A stretch of DNA of 64,000 nucleotides from Mycolicibacterium moriokaense (GTDB lineage Bacteria > Actinomycetota > Actinomycetes > Mycobacteriales > Mycobacteriaceae). The position numbers and the translations under genes were made by a program. Shown one piece after another: positions 34,289-42,493 of the stretch. The stretch covers positions 4,526,001 through 4,590,000 of the forward strand of contig NZ_AP022560.1 of the NCBI RefSeq assembly GCF_010726085.1, read 5' to 3'. The notes beneath the pieces are model-generated. The model searched no databases, was not told the origin of the DNA, and saw only the letters and a program-made list of their open reading frames with translations. Within the stretch, counting starts at the first letter, position 1. Each line of letters begins with the position of its first letter.

Positions 34289-35366
34289 AGCGGCCGGCGA
34301 AGCCGCGCAGCGGCACGTCGGCGCTCGTCAGCAGTCCCGGAGGCGCGTCCACTACCGACGAAATCGCGCTCAGCGCAGGCATACCGGTAACCGTCATACC
34401 GATCGAGGCGAAGTTGGCGGGATTCGACAGGTCGACACCGGGCTTCGGGAAGATCATGTGCTTGTTGTATACGCACGGGTCGCCCTTGATCTGAGTGATG
34501 TAACAGCCCTTGATATCCCAGCTCGGATCCGTGTGCGGGGTCATCTGCCATTCCAGGTGCGTCTCGACCCTCGGCACTCCGTCGACCATGCCCTGATACT
34601 TGATGTAGTTGCCGCCGAGGGACCCCTTCGGCAACACGTACCAACCGAGGTCGACGTCCTTGGTGCACGCCCCGAGTTCATAGCTGAACTTGACCTCGTC
34701 GAGTTTCAGGTCGAAGCAGTCGGCCATCATGAGCACGCTGTCGGCGAACACGCGGGTGTACTTCTCCAGCTTGCCCGGAATGCTCGGGTCGTCGACCGGA
34801 AGGCCGTAGCCGACCTCGATCCATGTGTCCTTCGAGTGATGACACGAGACGTCGACGGATTCGATGGTGGTGACGTTCTCGATCTCGGCGACGTCAGCCG
34901 AACACACAACGCCCAGGATCTGGTTCAGGCCGGGATTCATTCCGGTGCCGTAGAAGGTGGATCCGCCCTTCTCGCATGCCTCGGCAAGGAGTTGGGTGAC
35001 CGGCTTGCCCGACGGATGGGGATGGTTCGTGTCACGGTGCCAGCCGGTGATCCAGTCCGCGGTGGTGACGATGTTGATGCCGGCCTCGAGAACCTTCACG
35101 TAGAGGTCCTCGTCGGGGAATACGCCGTGGAACGTCAACACGTCGGGCTTGGCCGCGATGATCTCCTCGACCGTGCCGGTGGCCGTCACGCCGTTGGGCG
35201 CCAACCCGGCCAACTCGCCGACGTCGCGGCCGACCTTCTCCGGTGAGTAGCAGTGCACTCCGATCAGTTCGAGCTCAGGGCGGTCGGCGATCCGCTTGAT
35301 CATCTCGCTGCCGACGTTGCCCGTAGCGACCTGGAACACGCGGATCGGCTTGCGCTTTGCGCTCAT
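34278..35366 (-). CDS. Dihydrodipicolinate reductase-like NAD(P)-binding oxidoreductase
   Basis: A 362-residue protein starting with a Rossmann fold (VFQVATGNVGSEM, glycines at about 16-19) of the DapB/2,4-diaminopentanoate dehydrogenase type. True DapB is about 245 residues, and this longer form is common beside P450 and Rieske genes in mycobacteria and is often annotated only as dihydrodipicolinate reductase. The C-terminal two thirds are unfamiliar. It overlaps the Rieske gene as ATGA (35363-35366), so the two act together. It may be a dehydrogenase for the hydroxylated product, but that is inference. Confidence 0.75.
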   Translation of the reverse strand: MSAKRKPIRVFQVATGNVGSEMIKRIADRPELELIGVHCYSPEKVGRDVGELAGLAPNGVTATGTVEEIIAAKPDVLTFHGVFPDEDLYVKVLEAGINIVTTADWITGWHRDTNHPHPSGKPVTQLLAEACEKGGSTFYGTGMNPGLNQILGVVCSADVAEIENVTTIESVDVSCHHSKDTWIEVGYGLPVDDPSIPGKLEKYTRVFADSVLMMADCFDLKLDEVKFSYELGACTKDVDLGWYVLPKGSLGGNYIKYQGMVDGVPRVETHLEWQMTPHTDPSWDIKGCYITQIKGDPCVYNKHMIFPKPGVDLSNPANFASIGMTVTGMPALSAISSVVDAPPGLLTSADVPLRGFAGRFKL

Positions 35367-36394
35367 TCGGTTCGACCTTTCTGTGCTGCATAGACCTCGG
35401 CGGCGCTGCCACCGATACCGTCGGGATAGAACTGCTTGGCCCAGTTGCGGATCGCGGTGAAGCCCTGCTGCTCCGAACCGGCCAGCGCCGGCGGATCGGA
35501 ATAGCGTTGGTGTTGCCAGATCTCGATGTCCTGGGCGAACTGCCGGATGACTTCCTGCCCGAATTCGCGGGCCTTCATCTCCGCGCGCTCCGGATTGCGC
35601 GTCGGTGTGCGGCCGATGTACACCATGAAGCGGACATCGGACGTGCTGTCGTCGACCGGTGTGACGGCGGAGATCGTCCGGTTATCCACCATCCCAAAGC
35701 TTTTCGTCACCGCGATGCCGAGGCCGCCGTTGATCGCCTCGACCCTGCTGTCGATGTCGTCGATGCTCTGCTGGTCGTCGCCTTCGAACGTGATCGTGAA
35801 ATCGACATAGGAGACGGCATCGTCGAAGTCGTGCCGGGTGAAGACGGGCACGATCGGCGTCTGGTGCACGAACTTGAAATGCGCGAAGTCGACGCCGTTT
35901 TCGAGGACGTACTGCGGATGCATCTCCAGCGCTTCGCGATACAACCGTTGCTGCGGGTAGTAGTCGTCGGCGCTGCTGCCGTCGTTGAAGCTCGCGAACA
36001 CGTCGGGTGCCTCGAAGTACGGATCGCGCCGGTGCACGTCGTGCCAGATGTAGATCGCCTCGTTGCGCTCCACGGTCGGATAGGTACGAATGCGGCGTCC
36101 CCGGTTCGGCCGGTCCTCGTAGGGGATGCACACGTTGCGACCCTCGTGATTCCACTGCCAGCCGTGGAAGGGGCACTGGATGACCTCGCCCTCGACGTGA
36201 CCGCCGTACCCGAGGTGTGCGCCGAGATGTTCGCAGTACGCATCCATGACGGTGAGCTGCCCGGACTCGGCTCGCCACGCGATCATCTCAGTGCCGAAGT
36301 ACTTCATCCGATGCACATCGCCGGTCTTGATCTCGTCAGACCACGCGACCTGGAACCAGCCGGTCGGCTTCATCGACAGGGGCGGCTTCGCCAT
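35363..36394 (-). CDS. Rieske non-heme iron oxygenase (KshA-like)
   Basis: A 343-residue oxygenase. The [2Fe-2S] ligands are C54, H56, C74 and H77 (YCEHLGAH and CPFHGW). The mononuclear iron site follows the NxxDxxHxxxxH rule exactly: N166, D169, H172, H177. Length and layout resemble the oxygenase of 3-ketosteroid 9-alpha-hydroxylase, which works with a separate ferredoxin reductase. No reductase gene is adjacent. A steroid or other polycyclic substrate is plausible but not shown. The ATG at 36394 is divergent from the flavin oxidoreductase at 36468. Confidence 0.9.
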   Translation of the reverse strand: MAKPPLSMKPTGWFQVAWSDEIKTGDVHRMKYFGTEMIAWRAESGQLTVMDAYCEHLGAHLGYGGHVEGEVIQCPFHGWQWNHEGRNVCIPYEDRPNRGRRIRTYPTVERNEAIYIWHDVHRRDPYFEAPDVFASFNDGSSADDYYPQQRLYREALEMHPQYVLENGVDFAHFKFVHQTPIVPVFTRHDFDDAVSYVDFTITFEGDDQQSIDDIDSRVEAINGGLGIAVTKSFGMVDNRTISAVTPVDDSTSDVRFMVYIGRTPTRNPERAEMKAREFGQEVIRQFAQDIEIWQHQRYSDPPALAGSEQQGFTAIRNWAKQFYPDGIGGSAAEVYAAQKGRTE

Positions 36395-36467
36395 GCAGAA
36401 ATCATAAAGTACTCAATGTAAAAATGCGACAGCCCTAATTCCGGGCGTGGAACGGTTTTAATGGGCC

Positions 36468-37385
36468 GTGCCCAATCGAATTCAGACACTGCTCGGCGTC
36501 GACTATCCCGTGGTCCAGGCACCGATGACCTACATCGCCCGTGCTGAGCTGGCTGCGGCAGTCTCGGAGGCCGGCGGCCTGGGAATGATCGAGACGCTGA
36601 CCGATGAGGGCCGAGCGGACCTGAAGCGAGTGCGCGACCTCACCGATCGTCCCGTCGCCGCGAACCTGATGATCCAGGGCTGGAAGAGCGATCCGTCAAT
36701 CGTCGACACGCTGGTCGAGGCGGGTGTGCGGCACGTGTTCACCTCCGCGGGCGATCCCGCGCTGTTCACTGCGCGGCTACACGACGCGGGGATGACGGTG
36801 GTGCATGTCGTCGGGTCGTTGCGCGCGGCTCAGAAGGCGGTCGCCGCGGGAGTCGACGCGTTGGTGGTCGAGGGCGTCGAGGGCGGCGGGTTCAAGTCTG
36901 CGCTGGGGGCATCCACGATGGTCTTGCTTCCGCTCGTCGCTGCCCATGTCGATCTGCCGATCATCGCCGCGGGTGGCATGTGCGACGCGCAGTCCGCCGC
37001 GGCATCGCTGGTGCTGGGTGCGGAAGGCGTTCAGATGGGCACGCGCATGCTCGCGAGCCGAGAGTCGCTGGTGCACACCAACTTCAAAGAGGCGATCGTT
37101 GCCGCCAACGATGCGGGCACCGTGCTCCTTGACATTCCGGGCAATCCGACCATGCGTGTGCTTCGGACGGGGCTCGCGGCACGCGTGGCCGAGCACGATC
37201 CGAACGCGAAACTGCTCGGCAAGGTCACGGAGCTCTACTTCGGCGGCGATATGGAGGCCAGTGTCGCGAACACCGGTCAGGTCTCCTCGCGGATCGCCGA
37301 GCTTCTTCCGGTGGCCGACATCGTCCGCCGGACGTGGGACGAGATCGAAACGGTGTTGGATGCGGCGCGCAGCCGCGCAGGTTAG
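36468..37385 (+). CDS. Nitronate monooxygenase-family flavin oxidoreductase
   Basis: A 305-residue TIM-barrel FMN protein of the nitronate monooxygenase (2-nitropropane dioxygenase) family: VVQAPMTYIARAELAAAVSEAG at the N-terminus, AAGGMCDAQS and EGVQMGTRML for phosphate binding. The motif that normally holds the catalytic histidine (EAGGH) reads VEGGGFKS, so nitronate oxidation may be lost. Other members are quinone or enoyl reductases. The start is the GTG at 36468. It is divergent from the Rieske gene and could share its promoter region. Confidence 0.85.
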   Translation: MPNRIQTLLGVDYPVVQAPMTYIARAELAAAVSEAGGLGMIETLTDEGRADLKRVRDLTDRPVAANLMIQGWKSDPSIVDTLVEAGVRHVFTSAGDPALFTARLHDAGMTVVHVVGSLRAAQKAVAAGVDALVVEGVEGGGFKSALGASTMVLLPLVAAHVDLPIIAAGGMCDAQSAAASLVLGAEGVQMGTRMLASRESLVHTNFKEAIVAANDAGTVLLDIPGNPTMRVLRTGLAARVAEHDPNAKLLGKVTELYFGGDMEASVANTGQVSSRIAELLPVADIVRRTWDEIETVLDAARSRAG

Positions 37386-38815
37386 GCGACCTGCTCGAGC
37401 ACGGTTGTCGAACGCGCCGTGCTTGCCCGTACCGCGTGGGCGGCACGTGGCTTGTCGACCCGCTTGCCACGCGGATACAGCGCGATCAACGACCCGGATC
37501 GAACGACGCCCATCGGGCCGGGACCGGCGAAGCGGGCGATGCCGGACATCCGCAGCGCCAACATTGCCTTGGCCTGGCGGTAACCGATCCGGACGCCGGC
37601 GGCGCACACGATCAGCAGGCCGCCGATACCCGGCACCGCGATGGCGGCAAGCGCCGTCAACGACGCCGGAGCCAGGACTGACTTGACGACGTGATCGAGG
37701 AACGAGGTCGTTCCCGCGCTGACTTTTGCGGGGGCGGGCGCCAGTCCGGACAGCGCCACCTTGTGGTTCAGGCTGGCGGTGGTGATGCCCCCGAGATCCG
37801 ACGCCTCGACCACCGTGCCGAACAGCGGCGCATCGGCGGCGAGCTGCGGCAGCTGCATCGGCTCGGTACCGATGAGCGGCGCGTGGACGGGTGCGACCGA
37901 CGGACCGTTCACGGAGCCAGCGGCACCGAAGACCGGTGCGTTGGGGCCGTCGACAACACCGAAGCCGAGCAGGTCGAGCAGGTTGTCCGGCACCTTGGCC
38001 ACCTCGCCGACGGCGTTCACCACGGCGGTGATCATGATCTGGATCGCCGTAATGACGTCAGTGATCGGCGTCTGGGACGTCGGCAGCCCAGCGAGCGTGG
38101 TGACGGACGTCCCGAGTGCCTGCGCAATGGTGTTCAAGGCGTTCGAGAAGGGTGTGACCACTGCCCCTTCGAAGGTCTTCGGCTTCGGGGCCACCGCGCT
38201 GGACCCGGTGGGCGACGATCCGCCTGGCGTGGACGAACTCCCCGACGACCCGTTTCCTAGACCCGCCGCGGGGGCGTTCGTCGCCTCCGGCGCGCTCTGG
38301 TTCGTGGTCGGAGTATTCGTCTGCGTGGCCTCGGGGATCGAAATCGCCTGCGAGACAGCGGTATTCGCCGCCGACGTGGCCGATGCTATCGCGGTCGAGA
38401 CCGCGTTCGTGATGTCTTGGACGGCGGTGGTGAGTTTCTGAGTGCCCGTGTTGGTCTGGGCCGATACCACCGAGGTCGGGCCGTTGGTGGACACCTTCGT
38501 GACCGTGCCGCTTGTGTTGGTGGTGGTGGTCTCTGCGTCCTCATCGACCCGCTGGTTTCCGATAACGCTGGTCGGATTGGTGGACGAAGGCTTACTCGTA
38601 TCGTCACCGGGCGACGAGGAATTCGTCGTGTCTACGGACGTGCTGTCGGTGCCGGTGCCGGTCTCGTCAGCAAGGGCGATCGCCCCGCTGCTACTGCAGA
38701 CGAGGAGCCCTATCGAGAGCGCGCAGGCACCCGCCGCGGCGCGCAAATGCGTCGTGTCGATGATCCTCTCCGTCCAGCAACGATCCTGCCGGTAGATACA
38801 TAAATATTGTCGCAT
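37382..38815 (-). CDS. Exported Ser/Thr-rich protein of unknown function
   Basis: A 477-residue protein with an N-terminal hydrophobic signal (AAGACALSIGLLVCSSSGAI), then roughly 150 residues of Ser/Thr/Pro/Asn-rich low-complexity sequence, a middle region with many short hydrophobic stretches, one clear membrane-like segment near the C-terminus (LTALAAIAVPGIGGLLIVCAA) and a basic tail (YPRGKRVDKPRAAHAVRAS). It is likely secreted or cell-wall anchored with a C-terminal membrane stop. The start is uncertain: the ATG at 38815 is used. The 3' end overlaps the convergent flavin oxidoreductase by four bases. Confidence 0.7.
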   Translation of the reverse strand: MRQYLCIYRQDRCWTERIIDTTHLRAAAGACALSIGLLVCSSSGAIALADETGTGTDSTSVDTTNSSSPGDDTSKPSSTNPTSVIGNQRVDEDAETTTTNTSGTVTKVSTNGPTSVVSAQTNTGTQKLTTAVQDITNAVSTAIASATSAANTAVSQAISIPEATQTNTPTTNQSAPEATNAPAAGLGNGSSGSSSTPGGSSPTGSSAVAPKPKTFEGAVVTPFSNALNTIAQALGTSVTTLAGLPTSQTPITDVITAIQIMITAVVNAVGEVAKVPDNLLDLLGFGVVDGPNAPVFGAAGSVNGPSVAPVHAPLIGTEPMQLPQLAADAPLFGTVVEASDLGGITTASLNHKVALSGLAPAPAKVSAGTTSFLDHVVKSVLAPASLTALAAIAVPGIGGLLIVCAAGVRIGYRQAKAMLALRMSGIARFAGPGPMGVVRSGSLIALYPRGKRVDKPRAAHAVRASTARSTTVLEQVA

Positions 38816-38880
38816 AGACCTGGCAGTACTCACTAGAAACTGAGTTGAAGAAACCATGGCAAATCTGACCGATCGCGTGG

Positions 38881-39144
38881 TCATTTCGGCGCCGTGCCTC
38901 CGTTCGGCACGAGCATCATGATCACTGTCGGCAATGCGAACCGGACGCTCAACAAGATCAGCGTCGCTGCCAGCGCTTTTCCCAGTCCGGCGGGTGTGCG
39001 CCGATCGTGTCGCTCCGATGCCGAACGAGACGCGAGTGCCAAAAGCCGTTTCGGCGGCAGAATCGCCGCTTCATTGAGCAACGAACTAGCGATCTTGATT
39101 TCGAAGGGAAAAAGTCGCGCAAAGGTCGCCGAAAGGGCCTTCAC
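38881..39144 (-). CDS. Possible small membrane protein
   Basis: An 87-codon frame on the minus strand in an otherwise empty region. It has a basic, soluble first half and one hydrophobic helix near the end (ALAATLILLSVRFALPTVIM). It starts with GTG at 39144 without a convincing ribosome-binding site. It ends 65 bases upstream of the exported Ser/Thr-rich gene. I do not recognise it. It may be real because of the single well-formed membrane helix and position, or it may be chance. Confidence 0.3.
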   Translation of the reverse strand: MKALSATFARLFPFEIKIASSLLNEAAILPPKRLLALASRSASERHDRRTPAGLGKALAATLILLSVRFALPTVIMMLVPNGGTAPK

Positions 39145-39355
39145 CCACGCGCCGCAGTTATGTGCGCAGGGCTCCGCTCGGCAACGAATCGCCGGAAACG
39201 GATACCGCCACCGCCGGACCGAGAATCAAGGTCATCGACGGTGTCCGACGACCTCGCCAGCAAACCCCAGCGATTTGTGTGCGTTTCGGAGCGCTCACCG
39301 CTCCTCGATGCACACAAATCTTGTCAGTCCACCGTGGGTTGGTGACGATGGTGCG
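38885..39355. other. Long intergenic region before the Rv1812c-like gene
   Basis: 471 bases between two divergent genes. It holds the doubtful 87-codon frame on the minus strand and, at its right end, copy 2 of the 54-base hairpin repeat. No other convincing gene, RNA or operator was seen. The base composition around 39040-39140 is more AT-rich than the neighbours. Confidence 0.5.
39267..39320. repeat. 54-bp hairpin repeat, copy 2
   Basis: Matches 9263-9316 with a single C/T difference. In this copy the outer arms GATTTGTGTGC (39272-39282) and GCACACAAATC (39310-39320) are perfectly complementary, and the inner arms GGAGCG/CGCTCC flank a CTCAC loop. Here it lies 35 bases upstream of the GTG start of the flavoprotein gene. 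It contains an in-frame ATG (39308) that could mislead gene callers. Confidence 0.8.
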
Positions 39356-40573
39356 GTGTCGGCGTCCTCACGCGTGCTCGTCCTGGGGTCAGGGTTTGCC
39401 GGGCTGTGGGCGGCGCTGGGCGCGGCGAGGCGGCTCGACGAACTCGGCGCGCAGCCCGGAACGGTCGACGTCACCGTGGTCAGTTCGCAACCGTTCCACG
39501 ACATCCGGGTCCGCAACTACGAGCCGGACCTCGGTCCGTGCCGGATCCCGTTGCAGGACTTGCTCGATCCCGTCGGCGTCGGGCACATCACCGCGGACGT
39601 AACCGGAATCGACCCGGCGCGGGCCACCGTCAGCACCGCCTTCGGCGCCACCCTGAACTACGACCGCCTCGTGATGGCGGTGGGCAGCACGGTCGCCAAG
39701 CCCGACCTTCCCGGCCTGTCGGAGTTCGGCTTCGATGTCGACACCTACGACCACGCGACGGCGCTGCAGGCGCACATCCGCGGGCTGGCCGAACGCGCCG
39801 CGGACCCTGCGAGCGCCACCGCTGTGGTGGTGGGCGCGGGGCTCACCGGCATCGAGACCGCCAGTGAGCTGCCGGGAATGTTCGCCGACGTCCTCGGCTC
39901 AGACATCGCCCCGCGGGTGATCCTCGTCGATCACAATCCGCATCTCGGATCGGACATGGGCGAGTCTGCCCGTCCGGTCATCGAGCAGGCGTTGGCCGAC
40001 AACCACGTGGACACGCGTACCGGCGTCGGCGTCACCGCCATCGACGAACGAAGCGTGACCCTGTCGTCCGGCGAGGTCATCCCGGCGGCGACGGTCGTAT
40101 GGTGCGCAGGCATGCGGGCGAATCCGCTGACCGCGCAGTTCGGCGTGTCACGCGATCGCTTGGGCCGGCTGCCGGTCGATGACTACCTACGGGTCGAGGG
40201 CGTCTCCGGGGTGTTCGCCGCGGGCGATGTGGCCGCGGCGCGCATGGACGACGAGCACATGTCGGTGATGTCCTGTCAGCACGGCAGGCCGATGGGCCGC
40301 TACGCCGGCTACAACGTGATCAGCGACCTGCTGGGCGAGCCCATGCTCTCGCTGCGAATCCCTTGGTACGTCACGGTTCTCGATCTGGGGCCGGCCGGTG
40401 CGGTGTACACCGAGGGCTGGGACCGCCGCGTCGTCGCCACCGGTGCACGGGCGAAGGCCACCAAGCGGACGATCAACGGTGAGCGCATCTATCCCCCACT
40501 CACCCGCGACCGCACCGCACTGCTCGCCGCCGCCGCCCCGGAACTACAGTCCGCCCCCGTCTACGAAGACTGA
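39356..40573 (+). CDS. Type II NADH dehydrogenase-like flavoprotein (Rv1812c orthologue)
   Basis: A 405-residue FAD/NAD oxidoreductase. The first dinucleotide fold is VLVLGSGFAGLWAALGAARR. The second, for NADH, is VVVGAGLTGIETASELPG. The FAD-closing motif is VSGVFAAGDVAAARMDDEH. It matches Rv1812c of Mycobacterium tuberculosis along its length as I recall it. The role is probably respiratory or quinone-linked NADH oxidation at the membrane, but Rv1812c itself is poorly characterised. I use the GTG at 39356, because homologues start just before the dinucleotide fold. The ATG at 39308 lies inside the hairpin repeat. Confidence 0.88.
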   Translation: MSASSRVLVLGSGFAGLWAALGAARRLDELGAQPGTVDVTVVSSQPFHDIRVRNYEPDLGPCRIPLQDLLDPVGVGHITADVTGIDPARATVSTAFGATLNYDRLVMAVGSTVAKPDLPGLSEFGFDVDTYDHATALQAHIRGLAERAADPASATAVVVGAGLTGIETASELPGMFADVLGSDIAPRVILVDHNPHLGSDMGESARPVIEQALADNHVDTRTGVGVTAIDERSVTLSSGEVIPAATVVWCAGMRANPLTAQFGVSRDRLGRLPVDDYLRVEGVSGVFAAGDVAAARMDDEHMSVMSCQHGRPMGRYAGYNVISDLLGEPMLSLRIPWYVTVLDLGPAGAVYTEGWDRRVVATGARAKATKRTINGERIYPPLTRDRTALLAAAAPELQSAPVYED

Positions 40574-40576
40574 CGA

Positions 40577-40843
40577 CTACCGCCCGTTGCGCTCGCGGTG
40601 CTTGCACCCGGGCCAGCAGCATGGTCTGCGCATGCCCTCTTCGAGCTCCTCCTGGGTGCGACGAATGCGACGATCGCGGGTCGCCGGCTGCTTGGCATCC
40701 TCGACCCAGCAGATGAACTCGTTACGCGCCAGCGGCGTGATGTCCTTCCACGCGGCCAGCGCGGTGTCGTTCGAGATCAACGCCTTGCGCAGGTCTGTGG
40801 GAAGCTTGTGCACCACCCCGCCAGGCACCCGCTGACTAGTCAT
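40577..40843 (-). CDS. YdeI/OmpD-associated (OmdA) family small protein
   Basis: An 88-residue protein. The segment LPTDLRKALISNDTALAAWKDITPLARNEFICWVEDAKQ matches the helical OmdA-type domain. This domain is usually found as a tail of YdeI-like proteins or standing alone in actinobacteria. Function is unknown, though links to peptide or stress resistance have been proposed for the family. The C-terminus (CCWPGCKH) carries three cysteines and a histidine that could bind metal. The ATG at 40843 is chosen. A longer frame to 41026 would read into the divergent promoter. It converges on the flavoprotein gene with a 3-base gap. Confidence 0.8.
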   Translation of the reverse strand: MTSQRVPGGVVHKLPTDLRKALISNDTALAAWKDITPLARNEFICWVEDAKQPATRDRRIRRTQEELEEGMRRPCCWPGCKHRERNGR

Positions 40844-40879
40844 GCCGCCACCATATCGAAATCGAGTCTGAGACCGGGA

Positions 40880-40900
40880 TCGCGACAGTACAGTTCGCGA
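40880..40900. promoter_or_regulatory. TCGCGA-N9-TCGCGA inverted repeat
   Basis: Two perfect copies of the self-complementary hexamer TCGCGA, 15 bases apart centre to centre, in the divergent space between the YdeI-like gene (start 40843) and the SPFH lipoprotein (start 40987). It could be an operator for either gene. No regulator gene is near. Confidence 0.3.
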
Positions 40901-40986
40901 ACAGGTCTTCTCCGCTAGTGCTGCGTGCGCCAGGACGCACCGCCTCAGTCCTGAACAACCTAGGCCCTGAACGAAAGGTAACGACG

Positions 40987-41901
40987 ATGAAGAGATCCGC
41001 TGTCGCCCTTGGGCTTTCCCTGGCATTGCTGACCGGTTGCTCGTACGCCAGCGTCGGGGCCGGGGAGCAGGCCGTCGTCGTCGACGGCTATTGGATGATC
41101 CCGACCGACCCGGTCGTCAAGGGATGCATCGCCCCGGAGAACTCGCAGAACGAGATCACCAACCACGTGTACCGGTATCCGGCTCGCCAGATCTCCTGGG
41201 ATGCGACCGGCGACCCCGGCTCCGAGCGGGGACCGTACGTCGTGGTGTCCAACGCCAAGGCGCCCGCGGACATGAACGTCCCCGTGGTTGTGACGTTCGA
41301 CCTGACGACGGACTGCGAGAAGCTCAAACAGTTCCACCGCGACTTCGGCACGAAGTACAACGGCTGGTTGAACGACGACGGAACGGTCAGCGACGGTTGG
41401 GTCGAGCTCCTCAACTACGTGATCGGACAACCGCTGCAGGACACGCTCAACGGCGTGGCGCAGAAGTACACGTGGCAGCAGATCTGGAACGACGAGGAGG
41501 CGCGCATCGAGTTTCGCAATGCACTTCTCGAATCGCTGCCGAGCGCCAGCAGGGCGCGCACCGACGGAGTGGACTTCTTCACCAACTTTCAGGTGACGGT
41601 GCTCAAGCCGACGCCGGTCAATCCCGAGCTGAAGGCCGCGATCGAGCGTGAGCAGGCCGCGATACAGAACGCCCAAGCCACGCAGGCGCAGGGCGTCGCC
41701 GAGGCCAACGCGAAAAAGGCGAAGGCGGAAGCGGATCTGGCCGCCGCCGTCGCCGAGACGAAGGTGGCCGAGCAGGAGGCGCTGAAACGCGCCGCGGAGG
41801 TCAAGGGCTACCCGTCGGTTGAGGATTACCTGCGCGCCGAGGCGATCAAGCAGGGGCTCAACCCGTACCAGCCGACCTACGTGGTCCCGCAGGGAGGCTG
41901 A
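40987..41901 (+). CDS. SPFH/Band-7-like lipoprotein
   Basis: A 304-residue exported lipoprotein. The signal peptide MKRSAVALGLSLALLTGC ends in the lipobox LTGC, so the mature protein would be anchored outside the membrane. The centre resembles the Band-7/prohibitin (SPFH) domain, followed by an Ala/Glu/Lys-rich coiled coil (about residues 215-275) and a Gly-Tyr-rich end. SPFH proteins form membrane scaffolds, usually on the cytosolic side or with a transmembrane anchor, so a lipidated external version is unusual. The ATG at 40987 has AAGG 8 bases upstream. Confidence 0.8.
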   Translation: MKRSAVALGLSLALLTGCSYASVGAGEQAVVVDGYWMIPTDPVVKGCIAPENSQNEITNHVYRYPARQISWDATGDPGSERGPYVVVSNAKAPADMNVPVVVTFDLTTDCEKLKQFHRDFGTKYNGWLNDDGTVSDGWVELLNYVIGQPLQDTLNGVAQKYTWQQIWNDEEARIEFRNALLESLPSASRARTDGVDFFTNFQVTVLKPTPVNPELKAAIEREQAAIQNAQATQAQGVAEANAKKAKAEADLAAAVAETKVAEQEALKRAAEVKGYPSVEDYLRAEAIKQGLNPYQPTYVVPQGG

Positions 41902-41952
41902 CGGCTGGCGCGTCGCGACCCGATCATCGGGCCGAGTGCCTATCCTCGGCGC

Positions 41953-42450
41953 ATGCTCGAGTTCGCCCAAGACATCGTCGTCATCCACACCGACGGCGGC
42001 TGCAGGCCCAACCCCGGCCCGGGCGGCTGGGGCGCGGTGCTGCGCCACCGCGAGCACGTCCGCGAGATGTGCGGTGGCGAGTCCGGCGTGACGAGCAACA
42101 ACCGGATGGAACTGATGGCGCCGATCATGGCGCTCGAGGCGCTGACGCGACCGGTGGTGGCGCACCTCTATACCGACAGCACCTACGTCCGGAACGGCAT
42201 CACCAAGTGGGTGCTGGGCTGGGAGCGCAACGGTTGGATGACCGCCGCGAAGCAGCCGGTGAAGAACGTCGACCTGTGGCAGCGGCTGCGGGCGGCGTGC
42301 GGCCGCCACCAGGTCGAGTGGTTCTGGGTGAAGGGGCACGCAGGCGTCGCCGACAACGAACTCGCCGATGTCCTCGCGACCCGCGGCATGGAGGAAGCCA
42401 TCGCCAACAGCCACCTCAGCCATTCGGCCGGCGCAGCCCTCGCTCTCTGA
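41953..42450 (+). CDS. rnhA: Ribonuclease HI
   Basis: A 165-residue type 1 RNase H that cuts RNA in RNA-DNA hybrids. All four catalytic carboxylates are present: D14 (HTDGGC), E53 (MELMAP), D75 (TDSTYV) and D134 (GVADNELAD). The KGHAG histidine at 129 is also present. Length and sequence order match stand-alone bacterial RnhA. It follows the SPFH lipoprotein by 51 bases and precedes the GH6 gene by 43 bases on the same strand. Confidence 0.95.
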   Translation: MLEFAQDIVVIHTDGGCRPNPGPGGWGAVLRHREHVREMCGGESGVTSNNRMELMAPIMALEALTRPVVAHLYTDSTYVRNGITKWVLGWERNGWMTAAKQPVKNVDLWQRLRAACGRHQVEWFWVKGHAGVADNELADVLATRGMEEAIANSHLSHSAGAALAL

Positions 42451-42493
42451 CCCGGGATTGGCGCCCGCTGCTGAGAGGCGCTAACTTCCTCGC

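Noticed and set aside
33891..35246. 451-codon plus-strand frame after the P450
   Set aside because: Starts inside the P450 gene in another frame and continues antisense to the DapB-like gene. No domain seen.
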